Origin: Pithys albifrons albifrons
Taxonomy: Eukaryota > Chordata > Aves > Passeriformes > Thamnophilidae
NCBI RefSeq assembly: GCF_047495875.1
Contig: NC_092471.1
Coordinates: 11,739,001 to 11,803,000 of the forward strand
Length of the DNA: 64,000 nt
Reading direction: 5' to 3'
The notes under the pieces were generated by a model that saw nothing but the letters and a program-made list of their open reading frames with translations, was not told where the DNA came from and made no database searches. A program made the position numbers and the translations under genes. This document shows positions 13,282 to 26,710 of the stretch, piece after piece. Each line of letters starts with the position of its first letter. Positions within the stretch are counted from its first letter, which is position 1.

Positions 13282-13509
13282 AAAGGCTGTGGATGTTGTC
13301 TACTTAGACTTCAGTGAAGTCTGTGACACCATTTCCCACAGCATTCTCCTGGAGAGACTGGCTGTTCATTCCTTGGACAGGTACACTGCTCCCTGGGTAA
13401 AATCCTGGCTGGATGGCTGAGCCCAGAGAGGGGTGGGGAATGGAGTTACATCCAGTTGGCAGCTCAGTGGCCTTAAAGGTCTGTTGCAAACTAAGTGATT
13501 CAATGACAT
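13282..13509 (+). repeat. CR1 LINE fragment, internally deleted
   Basis: From 13282 the plus strand encodes a decayed CR1 reverse-transcriptase segment. It is recognisable by DVVYLDFS near 13290, then SHSILLERL near 13337 and a WLDG box near 13410, where the family reads VVYLDFSKAFDTVSHSILLEKL and NWLDGRAQR. After about 13468 (CCAGTTGGCAGC) the sequence jumps to a form of the CR1 3' end, CCTTAAAGGTCT to GTGATTCAATGAC at 13471-13507, where the consensus ends ...GATTCTATGA. Several hundred bases of the normal element between these two parts are missing. A premature stop lies just after the WLDG box, so the copy is dead. Confidence 0.8.
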
Positions 13510-15338
13510 AAAATTAGGCAAAGCACCAATTCCTATAAATCCACACATTTCAGTAAGGCAATAAATTTACTACGTCAACAGAAGAGCCCAGGCTGTGCAC
13601 AAAACTACCTGCACTGCCTGCATTCCTAAGTCTGCATCGTGCATAAGCATATTTTAGTGTGACCCCCTTGTACCATTGTTTGCCACAACACTGCACTGTG
13701 TGAAATGCTTGGAGAGTGAGTGCAAGAACAACATCCACCTGCTGGTTGGAAAAGTGTTTTGCAGTGTCTCAGTGTTTTCAGGAGAGAAAGCACAGAACAT
13801 TGACAGGATGAGCACACCTGATAGAGAAAGAACATACAAGACAACAAATGAAAGCTTTCCAATTTATTTTTAAAACACACTCTAGGTGGAAGAAAATGCC
13901 AGTAACAAGCATTTTCAATAAACCAAATTCATTATCATCAAATAAAGGAATCAAAAAATTGTTGAATTTTGCACATCCTTAGAATTGCTTGTTGTTCTAT
14001 TTTCAATAGTGTTTAAGTTTACAAGGACAAATCAGACTTTTGAAACTAACAATTTCATTTTTAAAGGTGTCCTTGAAAGACTGCAGCCATAAATAAGTTA
14101 CAGGATACACACACCAAAAAAAAATAAAAAAGGAAAAAAAAAGCCATGTAAATAACAAAAACTCAGGGTGAATGTCAGAAATGGAAAACACACATGCAAC
14201 AGCTGCAAAATAAATTACTATAGTCAAAGCTGCTCCTCAGACTCAAGAGCTCATATGGCAGTCTTTTAAAGGTCAACACTGAAGGCAGTCACATTGGAAA
14301 AGAAGTTCAAGAATATGAAATCCAGTGTTCAAATAATTTCTTTGCCCAGGGTCCCTATTAGAAAGGTAATCTCTTTTCTAGCACTGTTTAACAACATATC
14401 ATTACTTTGTGAAGTGTTTTAAAATATCTGGAGTACAAAATATTATATTTAAAACCAATTCATTCTATTTCATCCCAAACAATACATAAAAAATGGGAAA
14501 GAACAGAATAAAGATGTTAATTTTACTGGCAATTTTGTAACACTCCTTGAGAGAGAGCAAACAGCCCTAACTCCAAAATTACATTGCAACTACAGGCCAT
14601 TTTATCATGTGAAAAGCACCAAGTGATGATAATTTCTCCACTGACTTTAATTAAAGCATCTTGGACTCTCTCACACACTGTCCTTCCCAGTCTTTGCTAT
14701 TTAAAAAAACTGTGAAGTTACCCCCCAGGTGAATTTTGCCAAATGCTCCTAGTTCCAGCGTTAGAACCATGCCTTGCATAACGGAAAGTTTACATGAAAA
14801 GTCAAGGTTTTGATGAATGTCACACTTGAAAGCCAATTAAGTGGGCTGAAAGGAAGACACAATTTCCCATTGTCTAATTGCCTCACAGCACCTTCAAGGT
14901 AATAAATTTGTCACGTTGAATTATTAATGAGGAACGAATATTTGACTTGCAGCCTTGAATAGAAAGTAGTTCATTATCAGTTGGCATTGTTCCTTCCAAA
15001 TAAAAGGGGGGCACGAGGGCACTTAAGGCAAAGTTGTCAGAGAAAGCTTTTCCTCACATCACTGTCTCACAAACTGAATGCACCTTTTGGTTTAACGTCC
15101 TGTAAAAATTCCAGTGATGGGGGAAAATTATGGTGCATCTAATTCCTAATTCACTTTGGCTTTTGCAGCCTGACAAATAAATTTCCATCTGGATTCCCCA
15201 AGACATATTCTTTTACTGTATCACTTCAAACACAAACGTTGAAAAATTTTTACAGTTGGCTACATAAAAGTACAAGGAGCACAATAAAGCAGAGGCCAAC
15301 TTTAGGTTTATGTGGCTCTTAAAGGCCTTCTGCCTTAC
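13510..15338. other. unique noncoding DNA with an A-rich patch
   Basis: No gene is recognised. At 14108-14142 an A-rich patch holds three A-runs separated by single T or GG. It has no flanking retroposon body that I can recognise, so it is probably simple low-complexity DNA. A moderately CpG-containing segment at about 14880-15020 (GTCACGTTGAATTATTAATGAG and following) resembles conserved noncoding sequence but is too short to call. Confidence 0.6.
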
Positions 15339-15420
15339 CTCCCCTGCAAAGCATTGCTCATACACCTGCTGGAGCAGGAGGGACAGGTAGATCAGGATAT
15401 TTATCCTTAATCCAGAGTCG
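15339..15420 (-). other. weak candidate exon, minus strand
   Basis: Read on the minus strand, the acceptor CAACTTTGCTTCAG precedes an 82-nt segment that ends GGGGAG before the donor GTAAGGCAG. One frame is open throughout (27 codons, including LIYLSLLLQQVYEQCFAGE); the other two contain stops. Intron phases would be 2 in and 0 out. The peptide is hydrophobic and helix-like, and the open frame continues unspliced on both sides (15213-15440), which weakens the exon reading. No homologous protein is recognised. Confidence 0.15.
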
Positions 15421-18400
15421 CTGAAGCAAAGTTGATGCACTTAAAAGCATTCATTTAAGCACAGGAGACCTTTATAATGGTGAAGGACTCTCTGCTCACA
15501 TCCTACGCACAATGACAGAAGTCAAAATCCAGGTTCTTGGTTTAGTGTTAGATCTGAAAGATGAATTACGAAATAAAGTCCATGTGGGCATATCTCAGCC
15601 TTCTCAACAGCCCAGGCTCTGGCCATGTAATGTCTGGGACCTCTTGTGACTTGGAGATGAGATGGTAAGGGAACAGCACATTGTAGGTTGCATCACTATC
15701 AGTCAGTAAAGCTCTGTCTTTCCTCTCCCGCATGACACAAATGGCTACAGCAGAGAAGCATCTGTGCAGGTAACATGTGAGCTCTGTGGCTCACACTGCA
15801 CAGGGCGGGTCATACCACAGCAGTGTCCTCGTGTATTTTCTTCAGAGAGAAAAAGGTGAAAAAAGAAAAGAGTAAAATCAAGGACCACTAAAAATGGCTT
15901 TAAAAAGAAAATTAGAAGAGTGCAAAATGATGCTTACTCATGGAAATAATTGTACATCTTGTTTTCTTTTTTTCTTCTTATAAGACTGAAAACTTAAGGG
16001 AACACAGAACAACACAAAACACTCAGTGCTGGTACTGGTTCTCAAGGAAGAGTCTGGATTCTGTTTCCTCCCTGGATACTCATGTTTGATAAAGCAGGTA
16101 GGGCACCCCACAATTACTGCTTTGGCTTTTTGAAAGCAATCACTAGCTGAGAGGACAGTTCCTTGCATTCAGAAGGTATCTGGGGGAAAGAAGACAGAGC
16201 AAAGACATGATCTGTCTATGTTCTTTTCATAAAGGATAGGAAAAAAACACTACGCTTGTTAACACAGACCTTATATTTGCACATATTCACCCATCTCTTA
16301 AACAGATATTTGCTGGAATAGATTTCATTTTTACAGAAAAAACCTAACCAATTTGAACCACAGGGTTCCAGTTCAGAGATGTGGGAGGAATTGTTCATGA
16401 CTCCAAGAGAGCAAGCCCTTTCTTTTTTGGTCTCAAGATCAATAAAATTACTTTCTTTAATGCCTGATCATTGCAGAACTCAAATGGTCTGCTGAGAGCA
16501 TCATCAAACCATCCTGATCCTCACTTTATGGTAGAATTGTCCCAGTGCTGTTTAAAAGATTAATATATGCTTAACAGCTGTTTCCATAAACAGCTAATCA
16601 TGGACAATGATTATAAACTCTCACTGGGTGCAGAGGGTCAATAAGCTGCCACTCACCTAAATTTTAACCGCTCACTTCCCTCCAAAATTACAACAGTTTA
16701 GACCTCACATCACTCCAGTCTGAACACAGCTAAGGTGATTTGGGGAGTGGAAGCAGAGAGGAGGGAGGACAGAACTCTCAGCGAGACCCCCAGCCTGCAG
16801 GGTGGCTGTCACTGGCTGGAAGGACACAGACAGCACTGACCTTTGCTGCTGAGCCGTTACAGCATCGCTCACTGCCTTCGTGGTACTCCAGAGCACTCAT
16901 CGTGGGGCACAGAAGAACAATGGAGAAGACAAATGCCAGTTACTGAGTTTGCAGTGGAGCAGCTTTGGGCATTAATACTTCTATGTGGGGGAGGCTTGGC
17001 TGCAGCCATGTGTAAAGACCAAATCTTGTTCTCCTTGGGCAAAAGCTAAAGTGCTGTGAAGACTCTTTTGAGATGCAGCATTTGCCAGAGAGGTTTGTTG
17101 ATCTAAAGAGGTGCTTGAAGGGCCTATTCCAAATACTACTGTGAGCCCCTAGCAAGAAATCTGTCAGATGCCAGCACTTCTGGCACTTTAACAGAATGCT
17201 GTAGAGATGAGAATGCCTTGGGGCTTCAGCAGCTTTAATTTTGCAATGAATTTGACTTGGTGCCTTTCATGTGCGTACCAATAAGACCTGCAGTAGAAAC
17301 CTCAGAAGTTAATGAATAGGACAAGGAGATTTAGAGATTTGGGCATATAATTACTATAGCAACATGTACTCTCTCTTGCACTACACCATGAGATCTCCTA
17401 TTAGGCATGCTGCAGTAAACCAAATAAATCACAGGTCATAAAACACAGCAATAAATCCTGCCCATATTAAATTGCAAAGTAATTAAAACTGGTATGGTAT
17501 TTACATTTTAAATTCACTAATAACATCAAAAAAATTCTGATTACAAGTGCATCCAAAGCAGCCCTCTGTACTGTTTCTTCAGCTACTCCTGAAATGAAGC
17601 CCTGCTTTTCCCAGTAGGGCCAGACATACAAGGTTTTTTAGATACATAAGTGCACAGCAGACTCTTTCTAAGGTTTTGTAAAATTTTCTTTCTTGGAGAG
17701 ATCCCTAATTCCACTGAAATAATCATACTCTGAAAGTCAGCTCTACAAGGACACAACAAAATGGGCACCTTCAGCTAATCAAGTGTTTGTAGAACACCAA
17801 ACAGAATTTCAACTGCTTAAGGGCAACTTGATTTTTCATACCCCAGTCCCACCTCTACCCAGGGTCAACCCAACAAACATCAAAAGGAAAAGCAGGTGCA
17901 GCCCTTAATGCTACAGTACAGGTATTGTTCATGGGCCTGGGTGGCACCAGACTTTGTACTTCCACTGTGTCTTGCAAAATAGAGATTCTTGATTCCCCAA
18001 AATTCCCCAGGCCAGAATCTCTCATAAGTGCTGAAACAAGCAAAAACAGAAACAAACAAAAAACATTCATTCCTATAAAAGCTGACAAGACAACAGTGAA
18101 ATATTCATTATTATCCCTGACTTACAGGGCAAGTCAAACACTGAGTCATGTTTGTCTTAATATACTCTTGCTACAAAGAGTGAACAGTTTCCATTCTATT
18201 TCAGAGTAAAACTGCAGATGATACACTGAAATTAAACTCAAGCTTTCATTACACATTTGGTAGATGTTATTATTCCTTTGCTTTTCATGTTTGTCACCTG
18301 GCAGTAGTTACATATTGTCCTCAGAAACAGGGATGTGGCAATTAGACATCCTATGCTAGGCAGTGACATTGCTCAGTTCTGGGCTTACACTCCATGCAGC

Positions 18401-21400
18401 AACTCCCAGTACATCACCAAGCCACTACAAACAGCAGCCCACACCTCCTGGCAACCTATGAAAAACATTCTATTTTGAAACAATTTTGCCTCTGCGTGAT
18501 ATATGTTCTGTTTTTCCTTTCCCCTTGCTCTTCATTACTAACAGCATTTGCATGAAAAATAGCATCTTTCTTTTTCAAAAGTTCAGCCACTCCTGCTGCT
18601 GCTATATTTTTTCCCTGCACTTGAACTCGTAATCCGCTCTTTGTGTAGCTACAGTGGAATGCTGTGAAAATGACTGTGGTATTGGCAAAAAGAAGAAAAC
18701 GTAGCTGCTGCTGAGTTCTCAGGGAGAGGGCTGGTGGCCAGTGATGCCCCTGGCAATCGGCGCAGAAACCAATGGGCCAACATCTAAAATTTTGCAACCC
18801 TCAGTAGCAGTTGTCTGACTGTCAGCCCTCACAGCTGTAAGAGGGACTGGAATTTCTGCAGAATGCAGCACATCTTCTCTGCAGCATCACACACAACCTA
18901 GAGTAAGATAACCTCTGCCCCTTCTCCATGGTGCTTTGCTCACAGGGACAGCACAGATCACCAGAGCCTCTGGAGATGCCCCTCCCAACTCAGATACTAG
19001 CAGGCACCATCACAGATGTGTGAGACAACCAATGCAACACCTTTTCTTTGGCATAATTGCTCAATTCCCTTCAGGAGACTACAGCAGCAAGCATCTTCCT
19101 AACCCCCTGCTTTTCATGCTGCAGAGGTTACTGTCAACTCTCACCCCTTTCCCCTCCATGTCACAGGCCACCTGCTACATGTGCAAAGACCTTCCTCTCA
19201 TGCTGACCCTCATCCTCTGAAAGGACCTCCTGGAAAGCCATCAGAGAGCCCCATTTGCTCCTTCCAGTCCCTTTCTTTAATTTCTCAGTGACAACAAAGA
19301 GCCTCACAACAAGCAAGTCGCTACTCCTGGTTGATACCACCCTGTGCCTTTCCTGTGCTGTCAGGACTGCATCCATCAGTTGGTTCATGCCCAAGCCTGT
19401 GTCTTCTCTTGGGTAATCACCCTCTTTTTGCTCATTGGGATTCTGGAATAATGCTTCAGTTTGCTCTGGCACCAAAAAAACATGCGCAAAAGTAATAAGC
19501 AGGGATGCAATATGAAAAGAACAGGCATATGCTCATTTCACCCATTTCCCACTGTTTTTGCTGGCCTTTAATCCCTAAACATCAAGCCAAACAATTAAGT
19601 TATGTTTATGGTGAAATAAAATCTATGTGACTCAGTGCAGTCATTTTTCCTTGTGTAAAACTAATACACAAAAATGTTTCTAACACAGAGCTGAAGCATT
19701 CAACTTCCCAGGGAGAATGTTATTTCTGCAAGAATGTGGCCGAGGAAATTTACCCCAGCCAAGAGGGAGCAAGAACCACCTATGTGTGGGAGAAAATTAG
19801 CACAGAGCAATGTAAGTGGTGCACAGACCTTGTGCTGGTCCTCAGCAGGGGTTGGATTTCTCCCAGTGTGTTCATTCCCACACAAAGACCCGAATCTTGT
19901 TGCTATCAAAGGGCCTGCCCCAGAGCATCACTGCAGCCATCAAATTGCTATTCTCTACTTTCCAGGATGAAATCACTCAGATTACATTGTGGCCCCAGAA
20001 CAAAGTGGGGAGCTACCTCATGCTGTAAATCCTCAAAGGATGCCTTTGTCAGTCATGCTGTGCCTTTCCCTTTCTGAGGAGGAGTCAGTTCCTGACTGCC
20101 ATGTTTTCTGTCCCTCCCACCTTCTTATCAGGATTACTGTAATCATTTGATTATTCCTTTCTATGCAGTGGATAAAAACATCAATCATTATAACCAAATG
20201 GTTTAGGAAGTAAAGTTTTTCTTTCAAAATGTGACTATTTGGATGAAATATGTTATTATTCATAATGCCTTTAAACATAATCTCTTTTCCCTAAATGCCT
20301 GAGCACAAGTTGAGAGCTCTTTCATCTTCTGGTGTTCACCCGTTTTATTTTTTATACACAGTTGGCTGTATTCATCCAAGAAGCTCTGCAAAATATGAGA
20401 GATCTGAACACAATGAACCCGATTTACTGAGATGGCACAGTCTCCTCAAATCCAGTAACAGATGAATGCAAAGGTGGAGGGTGGAGAGGAGCAGCAGCTG
20501 AAAGCCAGCCACTGGAAAAAGGTAAAATACTGCAAATGGAAAGAGAAGAAATGGGGGAAAGCTACAGGTCCAAACATTCTGCAGGAAATAATTAGACCTG
20601 TGAATTAACAAAGCAATAAAGCAATCATGTCCAGGAGCTGACTGTGCCTTTGTCTCTTAGGATGAGGTTCAGCCTCTGTGGCCATCAAATTGCCAGTAGT
20701 ACAGCGCTGGGGCATCCTGTGCCATGGGGCTGCACTGAGGCCAGGCTGTGTTAGTTTGCTCCACACAGACATTGTGCTGCTAGAAAGACTGAGGCTGTGA
20801 CACCCAGGCCAGGTCCCTGAGCAGTCTGGACACAAAGGGAAATGTGAGCCACACAAAGGAAGGCAGAGAACCAGCGCACTCATCACAGCCTGGCAAGCAC
20901 AGTCACCTCCTGGGAACTCTCCTTGCTTTTACAAAACCAGCTTGGGTGGTGGTGGGTGAAGCTACAGCTCTGCCCATGCCTTCCCACTACAGTTTTCCTC
21001 TCCTTGGTTATTAATGCAACAAACACAAAGGCAGAAAAGATACTTCAAGGAAAATCAATGTTTTTAAGATAAAACTTCGATGTAATTCAAATAGCCCGAG
21101 TCAACTGCCTATAGTAAATTAAGTTTAAAATTTTAACAAACTGTCATGTAAAACTGGTGGTGTCTGACAAATTGAATTACAATAGTAATACATCACTCAC
21201 AAAAGTATTATTGATAGTGACAGGAAGATATTGAATTTAAATTATTCATTTTTATCGATTAAACAGTATGTCTTCACCAAGAATGGGGCAAAACATCTGA
21301 CAAACACTCAAGATTCATACTTTAGCTCCTGAAATAAATAGCTGTCAATCCACCCATGCTGGAGTTTTGTGCATTCCCTGCAGTGGATCCAGTCAGCATT

Positions 21401-24400
21401 GAAACTTCACACTTGGGGAACTATTTACCCACATTTCTGCAGCTAACACTGAGCTGCAAAACATGCTTTCCCCACCTAGAAACGATTTTAAAAGCTGTTT
21501 CTGTGAAGATGTACAGCCTAGTATGTACCTGTGAGCAGCTGCCTTACCCCACCTGCATTTCAGGACAGACATCCAAGGCAGGTGGGTCACCTTGGCTCAA
21601 TATCAGCAAGAAAATGCCATTCCCTACCACTAATTCCCTCTGCCTGTACCAGTAAGGAGATTTCAGGAGAAGACTGGACCTTCAGCTCCTTCAACAAAGC
21701 CAGTCTGAACTTCATTCCCTGCCCACAGCAGTGATATCCCAAACAAAATGAAAGGAGTAATTGCTTTCCAAGCTGGGAGACTGATCCAAGTCACACTGAG
21801 AATACTGACCCTAAGCAGCTCTAACACATGTACACCAAGAAGGAAAATAATCAGGGAACAGAAAGTCAGGTTGGCTTCAATAACCACCGTGCACTTCTTT
21901 CCCTCAAACTATTACCTGTGAAAAGTCCTGGGGATTGTTATTTCATTTAAGTTCCTAGTTCCTTGGCCAACTTCTGTCCTTTGAGGTTTTCACTACAATG
22001 GCATTGAACATCATATATATAATGGGAAAATAAATCTACACCTGCAAAGTAGGTGGAAGCAGAAGAACAAATTTTAAAACTTCATTCAGCCCTAAACCAA
22101 GCAACAATCTCATATGGGAAGGAAATCTCTTGCATTCAGACATGTGCTTTTGACAGTTTCTAGAGACTTTTGACTGTGGGAATTTGACATACCCATAAAA
22201 TCCATCCCAAGCTTTCTCTTACCATAAGTGAGGGAATAACAGACTGAGAGTTTGGATATATTTATACTGTTAATATTTTTACTTATCTGCACAGTCTTAT
22301 GGGCTGAAGGAAAATAAATGAACACACATATACCTCTGGGTGATCTTCATGCACAGTCAGGATTGCAGAGCTGGTGGGTACAGTCTTCAGCTTCCTGTAT
22401 CCACTCACTCTCACATGGGGAATAAATCCATAAATCCATCACGTGTATGTACTGGGTAACCCACTCAGGGACTGTGCACATCATTAACATGTACATGAAT
22501 AAATGTCAAATGAACCTTTCATCACCATAATGTATTTTCAGTGGATTTGTAGGAATATTTGAAGTTCTACTGCCTTTATCTAAGTCCAAACGTACTAACA
22601 CAAAGTTACAATGCTACACTTTGGGATGATAATCTTACTTGGCTACATGTGACTAGTTTTCTCTTCAAAATGTTAGATATGAATCCTCAGAGCTTGAGCA
22701 CACATTGTTACTAACACAAGAATATCATAAGATTAGCCAGCCCTCAAAAACAATGTTTGTATTATTATTATTCCAGACTGGCAAAATTTGTGTGCAAGTG
22801 CCAAGAAAGAGTTTGCACTGTCACACATTGAGTATCTCAAACCATGACCAGCGTTAGGGGTTTGAAAAGCCAACACAGCAGAGCGACCTCCGCGCACTGC
22901 GCATGGTGGAGCCCAAGGCAGGGCCAGTTCATTAGCTGGCCCCAAGGACACACAGCCCAGCGTGGCCAAAGCAAGGCTGGCAGGTCAGTTTTAACATCAG
23001 CCAGTGGTTTTTCCTGTGTTTAATGCTAATCTTTCATTTTGCCTTCCAAAGGAAGGTGTTTGCTCCTGCTCTGAACTGTCAAGAGGGAATGGAAATTTCT
23101 TTGATACAGCTCTGTGTCAAAGAAATGTTTCACCAGGGCAGTAATACAGAAGCAGCAAAATTTACTGTTTTTCCTGATCTACAGAACAAGATAAAAGTAA
23201 ATAAGATTATATTAAAGAAGATTTATACACAGTTCACAATCAAACTTTTTTGATATCGGGCTGATGTCCAGGGGTTGGTGCTTCTTTTTTTTTTCCCTCA
23301 GAAAACTCTTCATCTGCCTTCAATTGATATTTTTATGTCTTTGACATGGAGAAAAAGTATCTTTTGGTACGAGGAAATTCAGACTACAACCCACATTATT
23401 TTTGCCTACTCGAAATAAAAAGGAATTTGTTTTATATACTTGACCTTTGATAAACTCCCATACAATAAATCCTTTTCATTTCCCTCTCCCTGCTGATGTG
23501 TATTTAGGCTAGTGTAAATACAGCAACTTTCAGCAGCTCTGAGACACCTCAACAAGAGACCATGGAAAATTAGTTTGTTCCCAGCATTGCTATGCCCTTG
23601 TTTAAAAGCCCTGTGTGATCCATCAGAAAAATACATCAAATAAAGAACTTCAGTGTTTAAATGATTCACAGCCACTCTACCAAAAAGCAATGAATCTAAG
23701 ATGTTTCAGTACCTCTTAACATCTAGTTTAAATGCCCACTTCTTAAATGTCCTAGTTTTAACACAATTCAGCTACTCAACAGGAATATTCTGAAACATTA
23801 AATCAAATGGAATTTCTCAATCCTAATCCCCTACTAATATTTCACAACTCATCCTCTTCATACAGATATACAGTGGCAACATATAGGAGAGGCTTAGGAT
23901 CAACCCCCAAAGGTCTACAACCCTGGGATAAAAACTGGGACAAGATTTCTGGGTACCTATTTAAATTCAGAGGTTAGACCGTCTGTTTTATGGGAACGCT
24001 GAATGAAATCTGGGCCCCTCTGACTTCCAGTCACTACAGACTCCTTTTAGCAAGACTCTCCCATGAGCAAAAACTCACCACATACACCACGGGGTTACAC
24101 CCCATGGCACAAAAATTCACTCACAAAACCCAAGAATGGACAGATAAGATGCTTTTCTGCTAACAAGTGAATAAGAGAGTCTGCAACTGCCAAAAGGCCT
24201 GAACAAAAAATAGATGGGATTTGGGATAAAAAGTTTCATCCCATTCCTTCAGTTAAGACAAATCTCCTATTTATTTTCATGGCAAAGAATTTATAGGCAT
24301 TTCCCAATGATTTTCAACAAACATATACGAAAAAGAGTCTATCATGTTGATAACCTCTCTCTTATCTTCTGCTTAACCCAGAACTGCCTTGTGCCAAGCC

Positions 24401-25150
24401 TCCAAGTCTCTGAGAAAAAGTTAGCAAGCTCTTCCTCTGCTAGTTAGTATTTCCTGAATCTTCATGCTTAATGAAAAACAATTAATTTCAGGGAAAACAC
24501 AAGAGGAAGAACTTCAGCAATTTTAGATAATTTTCTTAATTATTCAACAAACTCTGCTTTTCTTGTTTAGCTTTACCATTCTGCACATCTATCCTATTAT
24601 TCAGCAATTAATGCCAAAAATAAAAGCAGTTCTCCAGATCCTCAGGAAGGAAGTCCTATGTAGAAAAGGACAATTAAAAAGCCATAAACCTGCTGGGTTC
24701 AGCTCTCAGATGCAGAAATGGCCAGCTGAAAACATTCATATAGCCCAGCTAGTTTACTGGGCGTCTAGTTACATCAGCACACACAAAATTTCTGAAAACA
24801 TCCACATTATCTTGAGTTCAAGCAAGTGAATAAGAAATGTTAGCACTGACCATGATTATTTCTGTGCTGCTCCCCTTATGCACTGTATGCTGTCCAGCCT
24901 ATGTAATAAGTAAATCACATAGTTTGATCCATTTGTATACTAGTAACTGCTCTAAATCAAGGCAAAAAAATAAATGCAGTATATGACTTTGGATTGCAAA
25001 TACCTAGATGGACCAGACTGCAATCTTAACACCAGCTTTCTGTTTTGCTCTGCCTTACCACCTCAAGTTTCTTCAGTATCGTCGGTTATTTCTACAGTTT
25101 TTAATTTTTTCTCAGTGATAAAAGACTTTCCATCACACAGAGCTATTTCC
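15421..25150. other. long unique noncoding stretch, no gene recognised
   Basis: Nearly 10 kb without a recognisable gene, RNA or repeat. Open frames up to 113 codons (18456-18797 minus, 19736-20077 plus) overlap frames on other strands and show no domains. A T-run of ten at 23285-23294 and a short AATAAATCC/ATAAATCC duplication near 22420 are the only low-complexity features noted. The plus-strand frame at 19736-20077 begins MAEEIYPSQEG and meets a GTAAGT word at about 19812, but there is no credible acceptor upstream. The density of interspersed repeats is very low, as is common in bird genomes. Confidence 0.6.
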
Positions 25151-25900
25151 TAGACAGCAGCAGATGCTCTGTCTTGCACTGCGTGCTCTCTGCAAAGTCA
25201 CTGGGAGCTGCAGGTCTCTGCTCCAGTTGGGGCTTTACCTTTGCTGCCAAGTCCCAGCGCTGCTTTAATGCTCCACAGTTCTGGAGACCAAGCCCTGTCA
25301 TTTCATCCCGAGGAAAACCACAGGGAGGTGGATACAGCGCTGAGCCCTCCCAGCAAAGAGCAGCCCCATCCTGTCTCCATTAAAACTTACAGCAGAACAG
25401 CTGCCACACCCAGAGCTTGCACAGGGCACAGGTGAAGGAGGCAGCTGCCAGGATGCTGCCTGTAGGACAGCACAGCCTGTTTCCTCTGCATTTGCCAGAA
25501 GACACTGAGATGGACTGTTCAAACTGGTACAGCTTCCTGCCCTGGAAGAAGAGGGAGTTGTGCAGGGTTGTCAAAGAGGACAGCTCTGTCCTGCTATAGC
25601 CACCACATCCTACTCCCAGCCCTTGAGACCTTACTCACCAGGGTCTGATGCCACATTTCTGTGCCAGTCCTACAACAGTTACGTTCCTTCCCTTCTCCCT
25701 TTTGAAACTGTTGTCCCTTCCCCTGCAAGCTGGAAACACAAGACTAGGGGAACTAGGGAAGGACCCTCCTTCTGCTGGAGATGAAGGGCTAGAGAGGAAT
25801 GCAAAGCAGTATTTCTGCAAATTCCAGAGTGAAATAGGGAAAGAAAGAGGAACCCCAAGATCATAAGAAGGGAAGAGAGACCCCCTACCCAAACCCTGCA
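25151..25900. other. GC-richer patch with many open frames, function unclear
   Basis: This patch is visibly richer in G and C than its surroundings and is open in several frames on both strands for 60-88 codons, as expected when stop codons become rarer with GC. CpG is not enriched, so it is not a CpG island. On the minus strand, a GTAAGTTTT donor at about 25381-25388 is preceded by a 69-nt segment (25389-25457) with acceptor GTCCTACAG, open in all three frames; that carries no coding information but would fit a noncoding exon. No function is assigned. Confidence 0.35.
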
Positions 25901-26394
25901 AAAACTCAATCTCTCTCTAGCACTCTGTTCTTACAAGAAACTTTCCTTTGACCAGGTAGCCACAGAGGCACTGCACTTGCACTGCACTGACAGCAAGCAC
26001 AAGCCATACAAACATCTTTTCTGACAGTGAAAACATAGCAAGTGGTCTCAGCACAGACCAAACTGCTTCCAAGCTGAGGCTGCAGCAGCAGCAATTTCTC
26101 CTACCAGTGCTGCCTTTAGGGTTTCAGATTCAACTTTGCACAAAAACAGGAAAATCTTGTAATTTAGGCAAATAGAAAGGTGGCTTTGCCTAAGTACAAA
26201 CAAAACTTAATATTCTGTGGCCACATGCTGAGTTTGGGCAATTAATAGTTGGGAAAGTGTAGTAAATTATTTTGAAAGTAAAAATTTCTAGAGATTCCTC
26301 CTGTTCTTTCACAAACATCATGTGAAATCGCTCATGATTCTACACTACTCTACAGACAAGGGAATAGTGAGCCCTGCTAAGGAAACTAAATGAC
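25901..26394. other. unique noncoding DNA, no gene recognised
   Basis: No gene, RNA or repeat is recognised here. The sequence returns to the AT-rich composition of the surroundings. Confidence 0.6.
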
Positions 26395-26710
26395 AGCTCA
26401 TCCACTTACAACAAATTCTCATTGTTAATGAAGATACTCATGAATTTAGCCAAAAGTTATTTACAAATAATATCTATTTCTGAGGTGGTAATGTTCACCA
26501 TCATTTCTCTTAATTACATCTGACACATTCCATATTATTTATGGCCTTTAGTGACACCAGGAAATTAACTCTGAGTCTTCTTTAAAGTAAATATGCCAAG
26601 CAACAGAATTAAATGCTGCACATTTGTATTACAGTATCCAGGCACCTGAAGTAATCAAGCCAGTGCATGCAGTGACATGGTGGAATTAATATCACATAAT
26701 GCCCACAAGA
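26395..26710. promoter_or_regulatory. candidate conserved noncoding block
   Basis: An AT-rich stretch dense in homeodomain-like and SOX-like words: CATTGTTAATGAAG, TCTTAATTACATC, CATATTATTTATGG, GGAATTAATATC. There is no extended reading frame on either strand. The evenly mixed, non-repetitive, motif-dense character resembles vertebrate conserved noncoding elements. It lies about 0.6 kb from the candidate minus-strand exon at 27330-27402, downstream of it in transcript direction. The call is inference from composition. Confidence 0.2.

Noticed and set aside
14108..14142. A-rich patch, possible poly(A) tail of a retroposed gene
   Set aside because: No recognisable retroposed body or target-site duplication next to it; simple low-complexity DNA is the better explanation.
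19736..20077. 113-codon plus-strand frame beginning MAEEIYPSQEG
   Set aside because: There is no credible promoter, acceptor or domain, and overlapping frames occur in other registers. It is consistent with chance.
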